A stretch of DNA of 38,405 nt from Actinacidiphila paucisporea (GTDB taxonomy: Bacteria; Actinomycetota; Actinomycetes; Streptomycetales; Streptomycetaceae), in NCBI RefSeq assembly GCF_900142575.1, contig NZ_FRBI01000044.1, positions 1 through 38,405 on the forward strand. Direction: 5' to 3'. A program made the position numbers and the translations under genes. Shown piece by piece: positions 23,494-33,981 of the stretch (positions are counted from its first letter, which is position 1; every line of letters starts with the position of its first letter). A model generated the notes under the pieces. It searched no databases. It was given only the letters and a program-made list of their open reading frames with translations, and was not told where the DNA came from.

Positions 23494-26400
23494 TTAGCGT
23501 CCGCTCCAGTCGCCGGCGATGGGGAGGTCTCCGGGGGCGCCGTACGGGAAGGACGAGTCGCCTACGCCGGAGGCGTTGGCGTTGTGCAGGTAGAACTTCA
23601 GCTCGCTGGGGCGCCAGACGCCGATGGTGTCGGTGCCGTGGCCGCTCCAGTCGCCCACGATCGGCTGATCGTTGGGGCTGCCGAAGATGAACTGGGCGTC
23701 GTTTCCGCCTGCGGTGTTGCTGTTGCGCTCATAGAAGGTGTCGTTGCTGGGGCGGTAGACGCCGATCGTGTCGGTGCGGTCACCGTTCCAGTCCCCGGTC
23801 AGAGGAACATCTCCTGTGCCACCGAAGACGAAGGAGATGTCGGCGGAGCCGGTGGTGTTGCTATTGCGGAGATAGAAGGTGTGGTCGCTGGGACGCCACA
23901 CACCGATGGTGTCGATGCCGTCGTGGTTCCAGTCCCCGGTGACGGGGATGTCTCCGGCACTTCCGTAGCTGATGGTGAGCGTGGCATCGCCCGGGCTGTT
24001 GCTGTTGCGCAGCGTGAAGACGTGAGTGGTCGAGTTGAAGGCGCCGACGGTGTCAACCGTGTCACCGTTCCAGTCACCGTGGACCGGGAGGTCGCCGCTG
24101 GCTCCGTAGGAGAAGGAGAAGTCGTCTCCACCGTTGTTGGAATTGCGCAGGTTGAAAGTCTGGTCGCCCGGTCGGTAGGTGCCGATGGTGTCGGCGTGGG
24201 CGCTCGCACCGATGACGGCGAGGGTCTGCGCTGCGCTGGGGGTCCCGAGGGTGCCGGATGAGGTACCGGGGTAGAAAGTGATCTTGGGGGCGGGCGTGCT
24301 GGTGTTCTGCGCCCACAGGCCAGGTGCCCCATCGGCCTTGGCGGCCGGCGCGGCGAACAGTTGGGGGTAGGTCGTGGCGCTCATGCCTGCGGTCGAGGCG
24401 ACGATCTTGGTGCTGTTCACGGAGGCCGGGATGATGTACCCGCCGCCCGCGGCGGGACCGCCGCGGTAAAGGTCGAGTTCGCCGGTGGCGTCGTTGCGCG
24501 CCCAGAGGGCTTCGCTGCCCTGGTAGGGGCCCGCGGCGAGGATGGTCTTGCCTTGCCAGCCGGTGGCGAGCTGTACGGGACCGCCCGCATTGGCCGGAAT
24601 CGACGTAGCTGGTATGAACCAAAGAGTGCCGTCGCTCGTGGTGGCGAATTCGTCGGGGCCGTTGCCGTCTCCGTCGATGTCTCCCGGTACCAGCCCGTAG
24701 GTGCCGCTGGCCACGGTGATGTGGGTGACATCAGCCCAAGTGAAGGATGCCCCCTCCGGTAGCGCGATCGGGGATGACTCATCCATGCTCAGGGGCTCGG
24801 TGTCGCCGTTGCCGGGGTAGAAGTACAGGTTGCCGTTGTTGCGACGGGCCAGAACTCCTGGCGAGAACTTGTCTTGGTTGACGTCGCCGACGGCCAGGAG
24901 TGCGTTGGTGAAGTCGATGCCCTTGGTGAGGGGGAACAGACCTCCGAGCTGGCCGGTGGTCGTGCCGGGGTAGAGGTGGAGGGAGCCCTCACTTCCGGGG
25001 GTGATGAAATCAGGAACGCCGTCGCCCGTGAGGTCTCCCGGCGCTTCCGAAGTCAGCGGCTTGAGGTCGAACACGTAGGTGGTCGCGGGGGATTGGTTGC
25101 CGGCTGCGTCCATCGCCACGACGAAGAGGATGTTGTGCAGACCAGTCGGCGTGAGGCTCTTGGTGGCGTTTCCGTTGACGGCGTCGACCCAGTTCGGGGG
25201 GTTCACGGTCGGCGGGCGGCTGCCCCAGTTGTAGGCGTATCGGACAGTGTCGCTGGAATCCGCCGCATGGGTGAAGACGAAGTCGCCCGCGCCGACGCGG
25301 GGATCCGCGTCCCCGTCATTGGGGTACGCGGCTGAGGTGACTGCAGGGGCGCCGGGGGCGGTGGAGTCCACGGTGAAGGAGCAGGTGCTCGCCGCGGATG
25401 CGTACTTCAGGTCGGTTGCCGCGGCGGTCCAGGTGTACTTCCCGTTGACGAGGCTGCCGATATTCCACGACAAGGTGCCGGATCCGGTGACCGGGCCCTG
25501 CTGGTTCGCGGACTTGATCACGGCACCTGCCGAGTTTTTGAGCGCGAAGTTGGCGTAGACCGGGCTGCCCTTGTCCGGGTCGTTGACCGCCGAGTGGAGG
25601 GTGATCGCGGTGTTGCCGATGACGCCGCCGGTGCAGGGTGTGGGCGGGCTAGTGGTCATCGAGGTGACCCGCGGGGTGGTGTCGTACGTGACGGTCACTG
25701 TCGGGTTGTTGGCGAAGCGCTTGAAGGCCAGGTCGTTGCTCTCGTCCCCGGCTGCCAGCATGAAGGCGGCCACCGACCAGTGTCCGGTCGAGGCCTTCCC
25801 GAAGGCGTCGGAGACGTCGAAGCCGCCGGAGGGATTGGAGGTGCAGGCCGGCCCGAAGGAGGTCGTGTCCTCCAAGGTCGACTGGGCCGGGTCGCCCGGC
25901 TGGTTGTGCCAGGTGGTCGACTCGTCGATGGCGCCGGTGAGGTAGGCGCGGACGTTTCCGGTCACCGAGCACGACGCGGAGTAGACCTCGACGGCCTTCA
26001 TCGTCGCGGAGACGATGGTGACGGGCGTCGTGGTGTTGTTCCACAGCCGGGTGTCGACCTTGAACTGGTAGTAGGCGCGTTCCCGGCCGGTGCAGCCGCT
26101 GAAGTCGTTCAGCCCGACACCGGGGGTGTCATACGGGGAGGTCGTGGAGTTGAGGGCGTTCTTGCTGGAGCAGCCCTCCTGGACCTCGTCGTAGGCGAGC
26201 CTGGCTCCCGAGGTGACGTTCGGGTTCCAGGACGGGTCGATGTAGACGGGGTAGTGCGTGGAGTCGCCCCGCAGGAGGGAGGCGTCCGGCGTCAGGGATA
26301 TCTGGCCGCCGCTGATCGTCGCGGGGACGTCGGCGGTCTGCGCTCCCGTGCCGGGGCCGTCGGCCGTGGTCGGGACGGGATTGTCCGGCGCGACGGGTGC

Positions 26401-27222
26401 GTCTTTCGCGGTGGCAGTCTTCCGCAGGGTGCGGGCCGTCTGCACGGAGGCGGGGCTGCTGGAGTCCCACATGGTCGCGCTGGGGGCGTTGAAGAAGACC
26501 CGTCCGGTGGAGTCGCTCGCGGTCAGGCTTCCATCGGCGTCTGCGGCGAGCTCCAGGCCCTGGGCGCTGGTGGGCAGTTTCAGCTCGGTCAGCTGCGGAT
26601 TGTCAGCAGCTGCGGCGGTCTTGACGATCAGCACTTCGTCGAAACCGCCGAGGGGGGTGGCGGTGACGGCCAGGTCCACGTCGGGAAGGACGTCGGGGTA
26701 GGTGGCGGTGCTGCCCGAAAGGTCGGGCGTGGGCAAGGCGGAGGGCCAGGAGATGGCCATCTGTCGGCCGTAGGAGGTCAAGGTCGCCAGCGGTCCGCTG
26801 CCGCCGCCGGAGAAGGCGATGCCCGACGGGGTGGCGGCAGGAACCACGGTGCCGTCCGCGGAGGCGTGCAGCGTGGTGTCGACCGCCATCCAGGTGCCGT
26901 CGGCTGCCTTCACCCGGGTCGGATAGAGCGACTGGTCCAGCGTCAGCGTGCCGTCGGGATTGGCCTTCACAGTGGTGTTCGGCGTCGTCAGGGCCTGGAT
27001 GTCCACGCTGCGGCCGGTTTCCTTGGCCTGTGCGATCGCAGCAGCGGCCGCTGCCGGCTGCGCGGCGCCTGCGGGCGCGGATGAGGCCTGGGCCGGCGTG
27101 GCCGGAAGAGCCATCGTGGTGGCGCCGGCGGCGAGCAGCAGGGCTGCGACCGCCGTGCCGGACACGGCTCGTGGCAGCACGCCGCTGACTGTGCGTCGCA
27201 CCTGGAAGTGGGGTTTGTACAC
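23494..27222 (-). CDS. Large secreted DNRLRE/FG-GAP-like repeat protein
   Basis: 1242 residues. A twin-Arg-free Sec signal covers about residues 1-47 (hydrophobic AVAALLLAAGATTMALPA, then PAQASS). After an Ala-rich stretch there is a beta-rich domain, then a region like DNRLRE proteins (HYPVYIDPSWNPNVTSGARL, AYYQFKVDTRLW, TTWHNQPGDP). Ig-like segments follow, then FG-GAP-like units (APGDLTGDGVPDFITPGS; GDIDGDGNGPDEFATTSDG) and five C-terminal repeats of about 48 residues (DTIGVWRPSDHTFYLRNSN). Proteins of this make-up are often encoded next to RHS proteins in Streptomyces; here the RHS gene is divergent across 249 bases. I infer co-export or surface partnership. Start GTG 27222; terminator hairpin follows the stop. 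Apparently intact. Confidence 0.88.
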   Translation of the reverse strand: MYKPHFQVRRTVSGVLPRAVSGTAVAALLLAAGATTMALPATPAQASSAPAGAAQPAAAAAAIAQAKETGRSVDIQALTTPNTTVKANPDGTLTLDQSLYPTRVKAADGTWMAVDTTLHASADGTVVPAATPSGIAFSGGGSGPLATLTSYGRQMAISWPSALPTPDLSGSTATYPDVLPDVDLAVTATPLGGFDEVLIVKTAAAADNPQLTELKLPTSAQGLELAADADGSLTASDSTGRVFFNAPSATMWDSSSPASVQTARTLRKTATAKDAPVAPDNPVPTTADGPGTGAQTADVPATISGGQISLTPDASLLRGDSTHYPVYIDPSWNPNVTSGARLAYDEVQEGCSSKNALNSTTSPYDTPGVGLNDFSGCTGRERAYYQFKVDTRLWNNTTTPVTIVSATMKAVEVYSASCSVTGNVRAYLTGAIDESTTWHNQPGDPAQSTLEDTTSFGPACTSNPSGGFDVSDAFGKASTGHWSVAAFMLAAGDESNDLAFKRFANNPTVTVTYDTTPRVTSMTTSPPTPCTGGVIGNTAITLHSAVNDPDKGSPVYANFALKNSAGAVIKSANQQGPVTGSGTLSWNIGSLVNGKYTWTAAATDLKYASAASTCSFTVDSTAPGAPAVTSAAYPNDGDADPRVGAGDFVFTHAADSSDTVRYAYNWGSRPPTVNPPNWVDAVNGNATKSLTPTGLHNILFVVAMDAAGNQSPATTYVFDLKPLTSEAPGDLTGDGVPDFITPGSEGSLHLYPGTTTGQLGGLFPLTKGIDFTNALLAVGDVNQDKFSPGVLARRNNGNLYFYPGNGDTEPLSMDESSPIALPEGASFTWADVTHITVASGTYGLVPGDIDGDGNGPDEFATTSDGTLWFIPATSIPANAGGPVQLATGWQGKTILAAGPYQGSEALWARNDATGELDLYRGGPAAGGGYIIPASVNSTKIVASTAGMSATTYPQLFAAPAAKADGAPGLWAQNTSTPAPKITFYPGTSSGTLGTPSAAQTLAVIGASAHADTIGTYRPGDQTFNLRNSNNGGDDFSFSYGASGDLPVHGDWNGDTVDTVGAFNSTTHVFTLRNSNSPGDATLTISYGSAGDIPVTGDWNHDGIDTIGVWRPSDHTFYLRNSNTTGSADISFVFGGTGDVPLTGDWNGDRTDTIGVYRPSNDTFYERNSNTAGGNDAQFIFGSPNDQPIVGDWSGHGTDTIGVWRPSELKFYLHNANASGVGDSSFPYGAPGDLPIAGDWSGR
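23497..24210 (-). repeat. Five tandem repeats of about 144 bp at the end of the FG-GAP-like gene
   Basis: Each unit encodes DT(I/V)GxxRPSxxTFYLRNSN followed by a Gly/Asp-rich strand and GDxPxxGDWNGD. The final unit ends DLPIAGDWSGR. Asp- and Asn-rich loops at regular spacing fit calcium-binding beta-propeller blades of FG-GAP type. Confidence 0.75.
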
Positions 27223-27471
27223 GGCTTACCTGTCTCTGGAGGGGGCCGATGGAGCTCGACTCCCGCAAACCAGCATAAGTAAAAAGGGCATATGCGGACA
27301 CAAAGGCTGCTCGTGCGCGCGTAGTTGTGAAGAAGCTGTCTCCAAGGGTGAATCATTGCGTAAATACAGCAAAGGATTCGCAAAATTGCTGCGGTGCCCC
27401 AACTCCCCTTCTGGGAACAGTGAGCGACAGCCTAGAGTGCGAAAGCTCATCTGATCGTTAAAGGGAGACCC
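27223..27471. promoter_or_regulatory. Divergent promoter region for the FG-GAP-like and RHS 2 genes
   Basis: A 249-base intergenic stretch, AT-richer than its flanks (about 27280-27380), placed between genes transcribed away from each other, so it must hold both promoters. AAAGGGAG lies 4-5 bases before ATG 27472 as a good ribosome-binding site for RHS protein 2. No operator motif is evident. Exact -10 and -35 elements cannot be set. Confidence 0.55.
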
Positions 27472-30400
27472 ATGCCCGGGTACGGGGACGGCCGCTACGG
27501 CCGTCGCACAAGGAAGAGACCCGCGCTGCGCGGGCGCATAGCCACCACCATCGGTGTCGTGTCGCTGGCTGTCGTGGCGGCCGGCGCCATCAGTCCGGTG
27601 CAAGCAAGCGCCGCGTCGCGGCACATACCGAAGGCGCCAAAGGTGGCCTCGGTGCCGGTGCACAAGGTGGCAGGCCACCGCATCACGCTGAAGGACCAGA
27701 CCTCCGGCAACCACTACAAGCCCTCCGCGACCGCCTGGCCCGCTGCGGGCACCGCCACCGTGACCGTGCCCACCGCCGCTGCGGCGACCACCACGCGCAG
27801 CAAGTCCGCACTCGCGTTGACCCGCGCCGGCAAGCTGCCCGTCATGGTCGGCGCTGTTTCCCAGCCACACGCGCCAGCCCGGACCGCGTCCGCGCCCGTC
27901 GCAGTAGGGAAGGTCCGCGCTGAGATACGCGACCACGCCTCCGCGGTGAAGGCGGGCATCAACGGCCTCCTGCTCACGCTGACCCCGGACCCCACCGCGC
28001 ACGGCGGACCCATGTCGGTCGCCGTGGACTACTCGACCTTCAAGGACGCCTTCGGCGGCACCTGGTCGAACGATCTGCAGCTCGTGCAGCTGCCCGCCTG
28101 CGCGCTGACCACGCCGCAGAACCAGGCCTGCCAGAAGCAGACGCCGCTGGCCAGCCGCAACAACCCGGCCACCTCCCAGGTCACCGCCACGGTGAACCTC
28201 CCCCAGCCCGCCGCCCGCGGCACGGTCAACGCCCAGCGGGTTGGCACGGGCCCTGTCGTGGTGGCGCTGACGGCTCTGGCGAAGTCCGGTGGCGCCGGAG
28301 ACTACTCCGCCACCCCGCTTTCTCCGTCGGGGTCGTGGTCGGCCGGCGGCAGCAGCGGTGACTTCACCTACGCCTACCCGATCACGATCCCGCCTGCCGC
28401 AGGTGGTCTGACGCCGAGCCTGTCGCTGAGCTACGACTCACAGTCCGTGGACGGCCGGCTGGCATCCACCGACAACCAGGCCGGCCAGATCGGCGACGGC
28501 TGGAGCATGGAACCCGGATCGGTCTCCCGCTCCTACATGACCTGCTCCGACGACCCGGCCACCACCGGCGCGGCGCCGAAGACCTCGGATCTGTGCTGGG
28601 CCGGGCAGATCCTGCACGTTTCCTTCGCCGGGCACTCCGGCGACATCGTGCAGGACGACACCAGCCCCACCAAGTGGCGGATGACCGATGACCAGGGCGA
28701 GAAGGTCCAGCTGATCGCCACGCAGTCGGCGACCCAGAACGGCACCTACGACGGCGACTACTGGAAGATCACCACGCCCGACGGCGTCACGTACTACTTC
28801 GGCCGAAACTCCATCCCGTCGTACGGCACGACCAACTCCGCCTGGACTGTCCCGGTTTACGGAGCCCACTCCGGCGACCCGTGCTACAACGCCACCTTCG
28901 CCAGCGCATCGTGCCAGCAGGCCTGGCAGTGGAACCTCGACGAGGTCATCGACCTGCATGGCAACGCGGTGGTCTACCACTACAACAAGGAGACCAACTA
29001 CTACGGTGCCAACAACGGCACCACCGGCGTCTCCTACACCCGTGGCGGCTACCTCGACCACATCGACTACGGCCTGGGCAACGGCAACACCACCGCACCC
29101 CAGCGCGTCACCTTCGCCACCGCCGACCGCTGCATCGGGGCCGCCAGCACCTGCGACCCGATCGCGAGCCACACGGCGAACTGGCCGGACGTCCCGTTCA
29201 ACCTGAACTGCGACTCCGGAGCCTCGTGCGCGAACCACGGCCCCTCGTTCTGGACCGAGCGCCGCATCACCACGATCACCACCGGGATCTACAACTCCAC
29301 GTCCCAGACCTACCCGGCGATCGACACCTACGCCCTGGGCCAGTCGTTCCCCGACCCGGGCGACAACTCGAAGGCCACGCTGTGGCTGGACTCGATCACT
29401 CACACAGGCAATACCGGCACGGCCGTGACGCTGCCGCCGGTGACCTTCACCGGCATCAAGCTCATCAACCGGTACGACACCGGCAACGGCTATGTGGACC
29501 TGGTCCGCTACCGCATCTCCGGCATCACCACCGAGACCGGCGAACAGATCTCCGTTGCCTACTCCTCCGCCTCCTGCGCCACCCCGAGCGACCCCTCGAC
29601 CAACGCAGGACGATGCTTCCCGGTCTACTGGACCCCCACAGGCCAGCCCGACCCCATCCGGGACTGGTTCAACAAGTACGTCGTCTCCACCATCGGTGAC
29701 AACGACGCAACCGGCGGCGCGCCGACGGTCACCACGAACTACGAGTACCTGGGCACCCCCGGCTGGCACTACGACGACAACGAGGTCGTCAAGTCCAAGT
29801 ACCGCACCTGGGGTCAGTGGCGCGGATACCCCGAGGTCAAGACCCGCGTGGGTAGCGGCTCGGACGCCAAGACCCTGACCGACACCAGCTACTACCTGGG
29901 CATGGACGGCGACACCCTGCCCAACAGTGGGAAGCGCTCGGCCACCGTCCAACTGTCGACAGCGGTCACCGTCCCCGGCAGCGCGACGAGCGTCACCGAC
30001 TCCGACCAGCTCGCCGGCAAGGTCCGCGAAACCGTGACGTACAACGGCGACGGCGGACCGGTCGCTTCCGCCACGGTCAACTCGTACTGGATCAGCACCG
30101 CCACCGCCACCCGCGCCCGCGACGGCCTGCCCGCGCTGACCGCCACCATGGTGCGCCCCACGACGACCATCAGCACGAGTGCGGTCACCTCCGGAGCGAC
30201 CACCACGTGGCGTACCACCCAGTCCACCAGTTCTTACGACAAGATCAGTGGCCTGCTGCGGTACACCGACGACAAGGGCGACATCAGCGTCCCCGCCCAG
30301 GAGACCTGCACCAGCACCACCTACGCGCCCAGCAACACCAGCCTGAACCTGGTCGGGTTCGCTGCCGAGGTCGAGACCGACCAGGGCGCTTGCGCCACCG

Positions 30401-33400
30401 GAGACACCACGACCTCTGACGGGCTGGGCTATCCCACGGGGATCAGTCGCCCCGGCGCGGTCATCTCCGACACCCGCACCTTCTACGACACCAACCCCAC
30501 CGCCCTGCCCACCACGCCTCTGGCATTCCCGCAGGCCGCCCCGACTATCGGCCAGGCCACCGTCACCGAGCAGGCCACCGACTACGCCGCCGGTGCGTTC
30601 ACCTACCAGGTCACCTCCGCTACCGCTTACGAGAGCGGATACGGCCGACCGACGGACAGCTGGGACCCGCTGGGCAACAAGACCCACACCGACTACACCA
30701 CTGCGGCCGGCCAGACCACGAGTACGGCCGATACCAATGCCAAGGGACAGAAGGCGACCACGACCGTCGATCCGACGCGCGGCCTGCCGACCGCAGTCGT
30801 GGACCCGAACGGGGCAGAGACCGACACTGCCTATGATGGTCTCGGCCGCAAGACCGCCGTGTGGCTTCCGGGCCGGGCGAAAGCCACCCAGAGCGCGAAC
30901 ACCACCTACGGGTACGCCATCGGCGCCAACATCCCGGCGGCGATCATCACCAAGCAGTTGAACGAGGACGGCTCCTATACCACGAGCACGGCCCTGTTCG
31001 ACTCGCTGCTGCGGCCGCGGCAGACCCAGTCCCAGACCCCGGCGGGCGGACGCCTGCTCACGGACACTTACTACGACACCCGAGGCTGGGCCTGGAAGAC
31101 CAACGACGCCTACTGGGACGGCTCGGCGACGCCGACCACGGCCCTGTTCTCGGCGATCGACCCGCAGGTCACCGACCAGGACGTCATCACCTTCGACGGG
31201 CTCGGCCGCCCAGTCCTGGACGTCTCCAAGGACAAGGCCGCCGTCGTCTCCCAAACCAAGACCGTCTACGGCGGTGATCGCACCACCGTCCTCCCGCCGA
31301 CCGGTGGTACCCCCACCACCACTGTCGTCGACGCGCGCGGCCGCACCACCGAGGTCGACAAGTACACGACCGCGCCGACCGTGACCGGAGACCGCGTCAC
31401 CGGAGGCAACCCCAAGACCACGACATCCGTGTACGACCAGGCCGGCGACCACGGCAACATCGACTCGCTGACCGACCCTGGCGGCAACAAGCGCACGTAC
31501 GTCTACAACCTGCTCGGCCAGACCACCCGGCAGACAGATCCGGACACCGGTACCAGCGTCATGACGTACGACGGGGCCGGACAGCTCAAGACCACCACTG
31601 ACGCCAACCACAAGTCGCTTACCTACGACTACGACATCCTGGGCCGTAAGACCGGCGAGTTCGACGGGCCGGACGACAGCGCCACGAAACTGGCGGACTG
31701 GACCTACGACGATCCGAACGTTGCCAACAGCATTGGGCACCTGACCGCAGCAAGTCGCTACGTCGGCGGCAGCGGTGCCACCGCAGGCAAGTACACCCAG
31801 GCGACCACGGGATACAACGTCCTGGGCATGCCGACAGGCAGCTCAGTCACCCTGCCCTCGACACTCACCGCCTTCGGCGCGACGACGTTCACCTACGCCA
31901 ACACCTACACGACCAACATCAAGCTCCCGAACTCCACGACCTACCCGGCCGGCGGCACCCTCCCGCAGGAAACCGTCAGCACCGGCTACAACCTCATGGG
32001 CCTGCCCACCTCCACCGGAGGTCTGTCCACCTACAACGCCACCACCACCTACGACGCCTACAGCCGCGTCGCACAGACTAACCTCGGCAAGCTCACCAAC
32101 AGCAACGTCCTCACTTACCAGTACGACGAACACACCGGCGCACTGACCGAGGCCACCTCCACGCGCGCCAGCGACGCGTTCACCGTCGACGACACGCAAT
32201 ACAAGCGGGACCTGTTCGGCAACATCACCCGCATCACCGACACGCGTGCCACCGGAACCGGCACGTCCACCCTCGCCGACACCCAGTGCTACAGCTACAA
32301 CCTCCTCGGCCGCATGGCCGATGCCTGGACAGCAACCGACGCCTGCGCAGGAGCTCCCTCCACCACGAGCGGCACCGCCACCGTCGGAGGCCCCGACGCC
32401 TACTGGACCAGCTGGACCTTCGACGCCGACGGCAACCGCCAAACCCAGACCGAGCACGGCACCACCGCAGGAGCAGGCGACACCAACACCGCCTACACCT
32501 ACGGCCAGCCCGCCGACCACACCAAGCAACCCGACACCCTGACCTCCCTGCAGGTCACCAACCCCGACGGCACGACCAACCCGACCGCCACATACGTCAA
32601 CGACGCAGTCGGCAACACCACCACCACCCCCGGTGCCGGCATGGCCTGGGACGGCGAAGGCCACCTGGCCTCACTCACCGCCAACGGGCAGAGCAACCCC
32701 ACCAGCTACATCTACGACGCCGACGGCAACCAGCTCCTCCGCACCGACCCGTCCGGTGCCATGACCCTGTTCCTGCCCGGCCAGGAACTCACCTCGACCA
32801 GCGGCACCACGACCGGCTACCGCACCATCCCCCTGCCCGACGGAAGCGTCGCCGAACGCTTCGGCGCCACCACCAACTACGGCTTCGTCCTCAACAACGA
32901 CCAAGGCACCGGCACGATCGGCCTGGACAACACCGCCCAGACCCCGACCTTCCGCCTCATCGCCCCATACGGCGCGCCCCGCGGCAACAAGCCAACCATC
33001 TGGCACGACGACAAGGGCCTCGTCGGCGGAACCACCGACCCGACCACAGGCCTGACCAACCTCGGCGCCCGCGAATACGACCCCACCCTCGGCCGCTTCA
33101 TCTCAGCCGACCCCATCCTCGAAGCCACCGACCCCAACCAGATCGGCGGTTACACCTACGCCGGCGACAACCCCGTCACCCAATCCGACCCCTCAGGACT
33201 CCGTCCGCTGGGCCCCACAGACAGCGCTACCGAAGATGCCGAGTACTACGCAAACAACGGCATGCAGGGAAGCGGATGGGTCCAGAGTGGCGGCGGGTGG
33301 AACTACATTGAGGTCCACCACTGGGGGGGCATGATCGGCGAAGGCGGCAGCGTAACCCAGGTGCGCACCGTCTACTCCCGCTGGGCCGTTGAGCACGAAC

Positions 33401-33981
33401 ACGCCCCGACCGATGAGCACCGCCAGATCCACCTTATTTACCACAAGTACCAACCCGGAACCGTCGGCAAATTCGTCGCCGCCGCGCTCGGCCTCGATGA
33501 TGCTGAAGCATGTGGCAAGGGCTCCGTCGTCGGCTGCGCCCTCTTCGGCATGACCTTCGTGCCAGGCGCAGGTGAGTTGAAGGGTGCGGAAGACGCGGCC
33601 AAGGCAGCACGCGCACTAAAGGACGCGGAGGACGCAGCAAAGGCAGCTCACGCGGCAGATGAAGTCACTAGGGATATGCAGTTGGCCAGGATGCTGAGTG
33701 ATGCTGCCAAGCAAAAGGGCTTTTCCGGGATCGGCAGCGCCACTCGCGAAGAAGCAGCGAAACTGGGCGAATCTTGGGTAGGGTCGGGATACAGACTGGC
33801 TAGCGATGGGCGGACCATGATCAGCAAGGACGGCCTCCGACAGTACCGACCCCCGTCTTTCAAGCCCAACCGGCCGGAGCAGTACGGCGGCCCGGGGTAC
33901 CAGGCTAATCTCGAGTGGCGCACCAAGCCCGAAGGTCAATGGCAGGCGGATGCGCACGTCGACATCACGGACATGCCGTGA
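27472..33981 (+). CDS. RHS/YD-repeat polymorphic toxin 2
   Basis: 2169 residues, intact. Residues 1-48 are an export signal (basic RRTRKRPALRGR, then TTIGVVSLAVVAAGAI, cleavage near QASA). Residues about 300-480 contain a SpvB/RHS-type entry domain (LSYDSQSVDGRLASTDNQAG, IGDGWSMEPGSVSRSY). YD repeats fill about 1060-1880, and the RHS core ends with REYDPTLGRFISADPIL and NPVTQSDPSGL at about residue 1906. The variable tip follows: a linker with a Lys/Ala helix and, from about 2084, a toxin-like domain (GSATREEAAKLGESWVGSGY, SKDGLRQYRPPSFKPN, QADAHVDI). I recall such DGLRQYR tips on polymorphic toxins but cannot name the enzyme. The Imm8-like gene overlaps its stop (GTGA). Used in contact-dependent or secreted competition, by inference. 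Confidence 0.92.
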   Translation: MPGYGDGRYGRRTRKRPALRGRIATTIGVVSLAVVAAGAISPVQASAASRHIPKAPKVASVPVHKVAGHRITLKDQTSGNHYKPSATAWPAAGTATVTVPTAAAATTTRSKSALALTRAGKLPVMVGAVSQPHAPARTASAPVAVGKVRAEIRDHASAVKAGINGLLLTLTPDPTAHGGPMSVAVDYSTFKDAFGGTWSNDLQLVQLPACALTTPQNQACQKQTPLASRNNPATSQVTATVNLPQPAARGTVNAQRVGTGPVVVALTALAKSGGAGDYSATPLSPSGSWSAGGSSGDFTYAYPITIPPAAGGLTPSLSLSYDSQSVDGRLASTDNQAGQIGDGWSMEPGSVSRSYMTCSDDPATTGAAPKTSDLCWAGQILHVSFAGHSGDIVQDDTSPTKWRMTDDQGEKVQLIATQSATQNGTYDGDYWKITTPDGVTYYFGRNSIPSYGTTNSAWTVPVYGAHSGDPCYNATFASASCQQAWQWNLDEVIDLHGNAVVYHYNKETNYYGANNGTTGVSYTRGGYLDHIDYGLGNGNTTAPQRVTFATADRCIGAASTCDPIASHTANWPDVPFNLNCDSGASCANHGPSFWTERRITTITTGIYNSTSQTYPAIDTYALGQSFPDPGDNSKATLWLDSITHTGNTGTAVTLPPVTFTGIKLINRYDTGNGYVDLVRYRISGITTETGEQISVAYSSASCATPSDPSTNAGRCFPVYWTPTGQPDPIRDWFNKYVVSTIGDNDATGGAPTVTTNYEYLGTPGWHYDDNEVVKSKYRTWGQWRGYPEVKTRVGSGSDAKTLTDTSYYLGMDGDTLPNSGKRSATVQLSTAVTVPGSATSVTDSDQLAGKVRETVTYNGDGGPVASATVNSYWISTATATRARDGLPALTATMVRPTTTISTSAVTSGATTTWRTTQSTSSYDKISGLLRYTDDKGDISVPAQETCTSTTYAPSNTSLNLVGFAAEVETDQGACATGDTTTSDGLGYPTGISRPGAVISDTRTFYDTNPTALPTTPLAFPQAAPTIGQATVTEQATDYAAGAFTYQVTSATAYESGYGRPTDSWDPLGNKTHTDYTTAAGQTTSTADTNAKGQKATTTVDPTRGLPTAVVDPNGAETDTAYDGLGRKTAVWLPGRAKATQSANTTYGYAIGANIPAAIITKQLNEDGSYTTSTALFDSLLRPRQTQSQTPAGGRLLTDTYYDTRGWAWKTNDAYWDGSATPTTALFSAIDPQVTDQDVITFDGLGRPVLDVSKDKAAVVSQTKTVYGGDRTTVLPPTGGTPTTTVVDARGRTTEVDKYTTAPTVTGDRVTGGNPKTTTSVYDQAGDHGNIDSLTDPGGNKRTYVYNLLGQTTRQTDPDTGTSVMTYDGAGQLKTTTDANHKSLTYDYDILGRKTGEFDGPDDSATKLADWTYDDPNVANSIGHLTAASRYVGGSGATAGKYTQATTGYNVLGMPTGSSVTLPSTLTAFGATTFTYANTYTTNIKLPNSTTYPAGGTLPQETVSTGYNLMGLPTSTGGLSTYNATTTYDAYSRVAQTNLGKLTNSNVLTYQYDEHTGALTEATSTRASDAFTVDDTQYKRDLFGNITRITDTRATGTGTSTLADTQCYSYNLLGRMADAWTATDACAGAPSTTSGTATVGGPDAYWTSWTFDADGNRQTQTEHGTTAGAGDTNTAYTYGQPADHTKQPDTLTSLQVTNPDGTTNPTATYVNDAVGNTTTTPGAGMAWDGEGHLASLTANGQSNPTSYIYDADGNQLLRTDPSGAMTLFLPGQELTSTSGTTTGYRTIPLPDGSVAERFGATTNYGFVLNNDQGTGTIGLDNTAQTPTFRLIAPYGAPRGNKPTIWHDDKGLVGGTTDPTTGLTNLGAREYDPTLGRFISADPILEATDPNQIGGYTYAGDNPVTQSDPSGLRPLGPTDSATEDAEYYANNGMQGSGWVQSGGGWNYIEVHHWGGMIGEGGSVTQVRTVYSRWAVEHEHAPTDEHRQIHLIYHKYQPGTVGKFVAAALGLDDAEACGKGSVVGCALFGMTFVPGAGELKGAEDAAKAARALKDAEDAAKAAHAADEVTRDMQLARMLSDAAKQKGFSGIGSATREEAAKLGESWVGSGYRLASDGRTMISKDGLRQYRPPSFKPNRPEQYGGPGYQANLEWRTKPEGQWQADAHVDITDMP

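Noticed and set aside
28438..31740. 1100-residue minus-strand frame opposite RHS protein 2
   Set aside because: Gly/Val/Arg-rich shadow of a GC-biased gene; no recognisable motif.
33915..33977. Upstream ATG start for the Imm8-like gene
   Set aside because: It would read 21 residues of noise from within the toxin gene; GTG 33978 starts at the family's usual N-terminus and overlaps the toxin stop.
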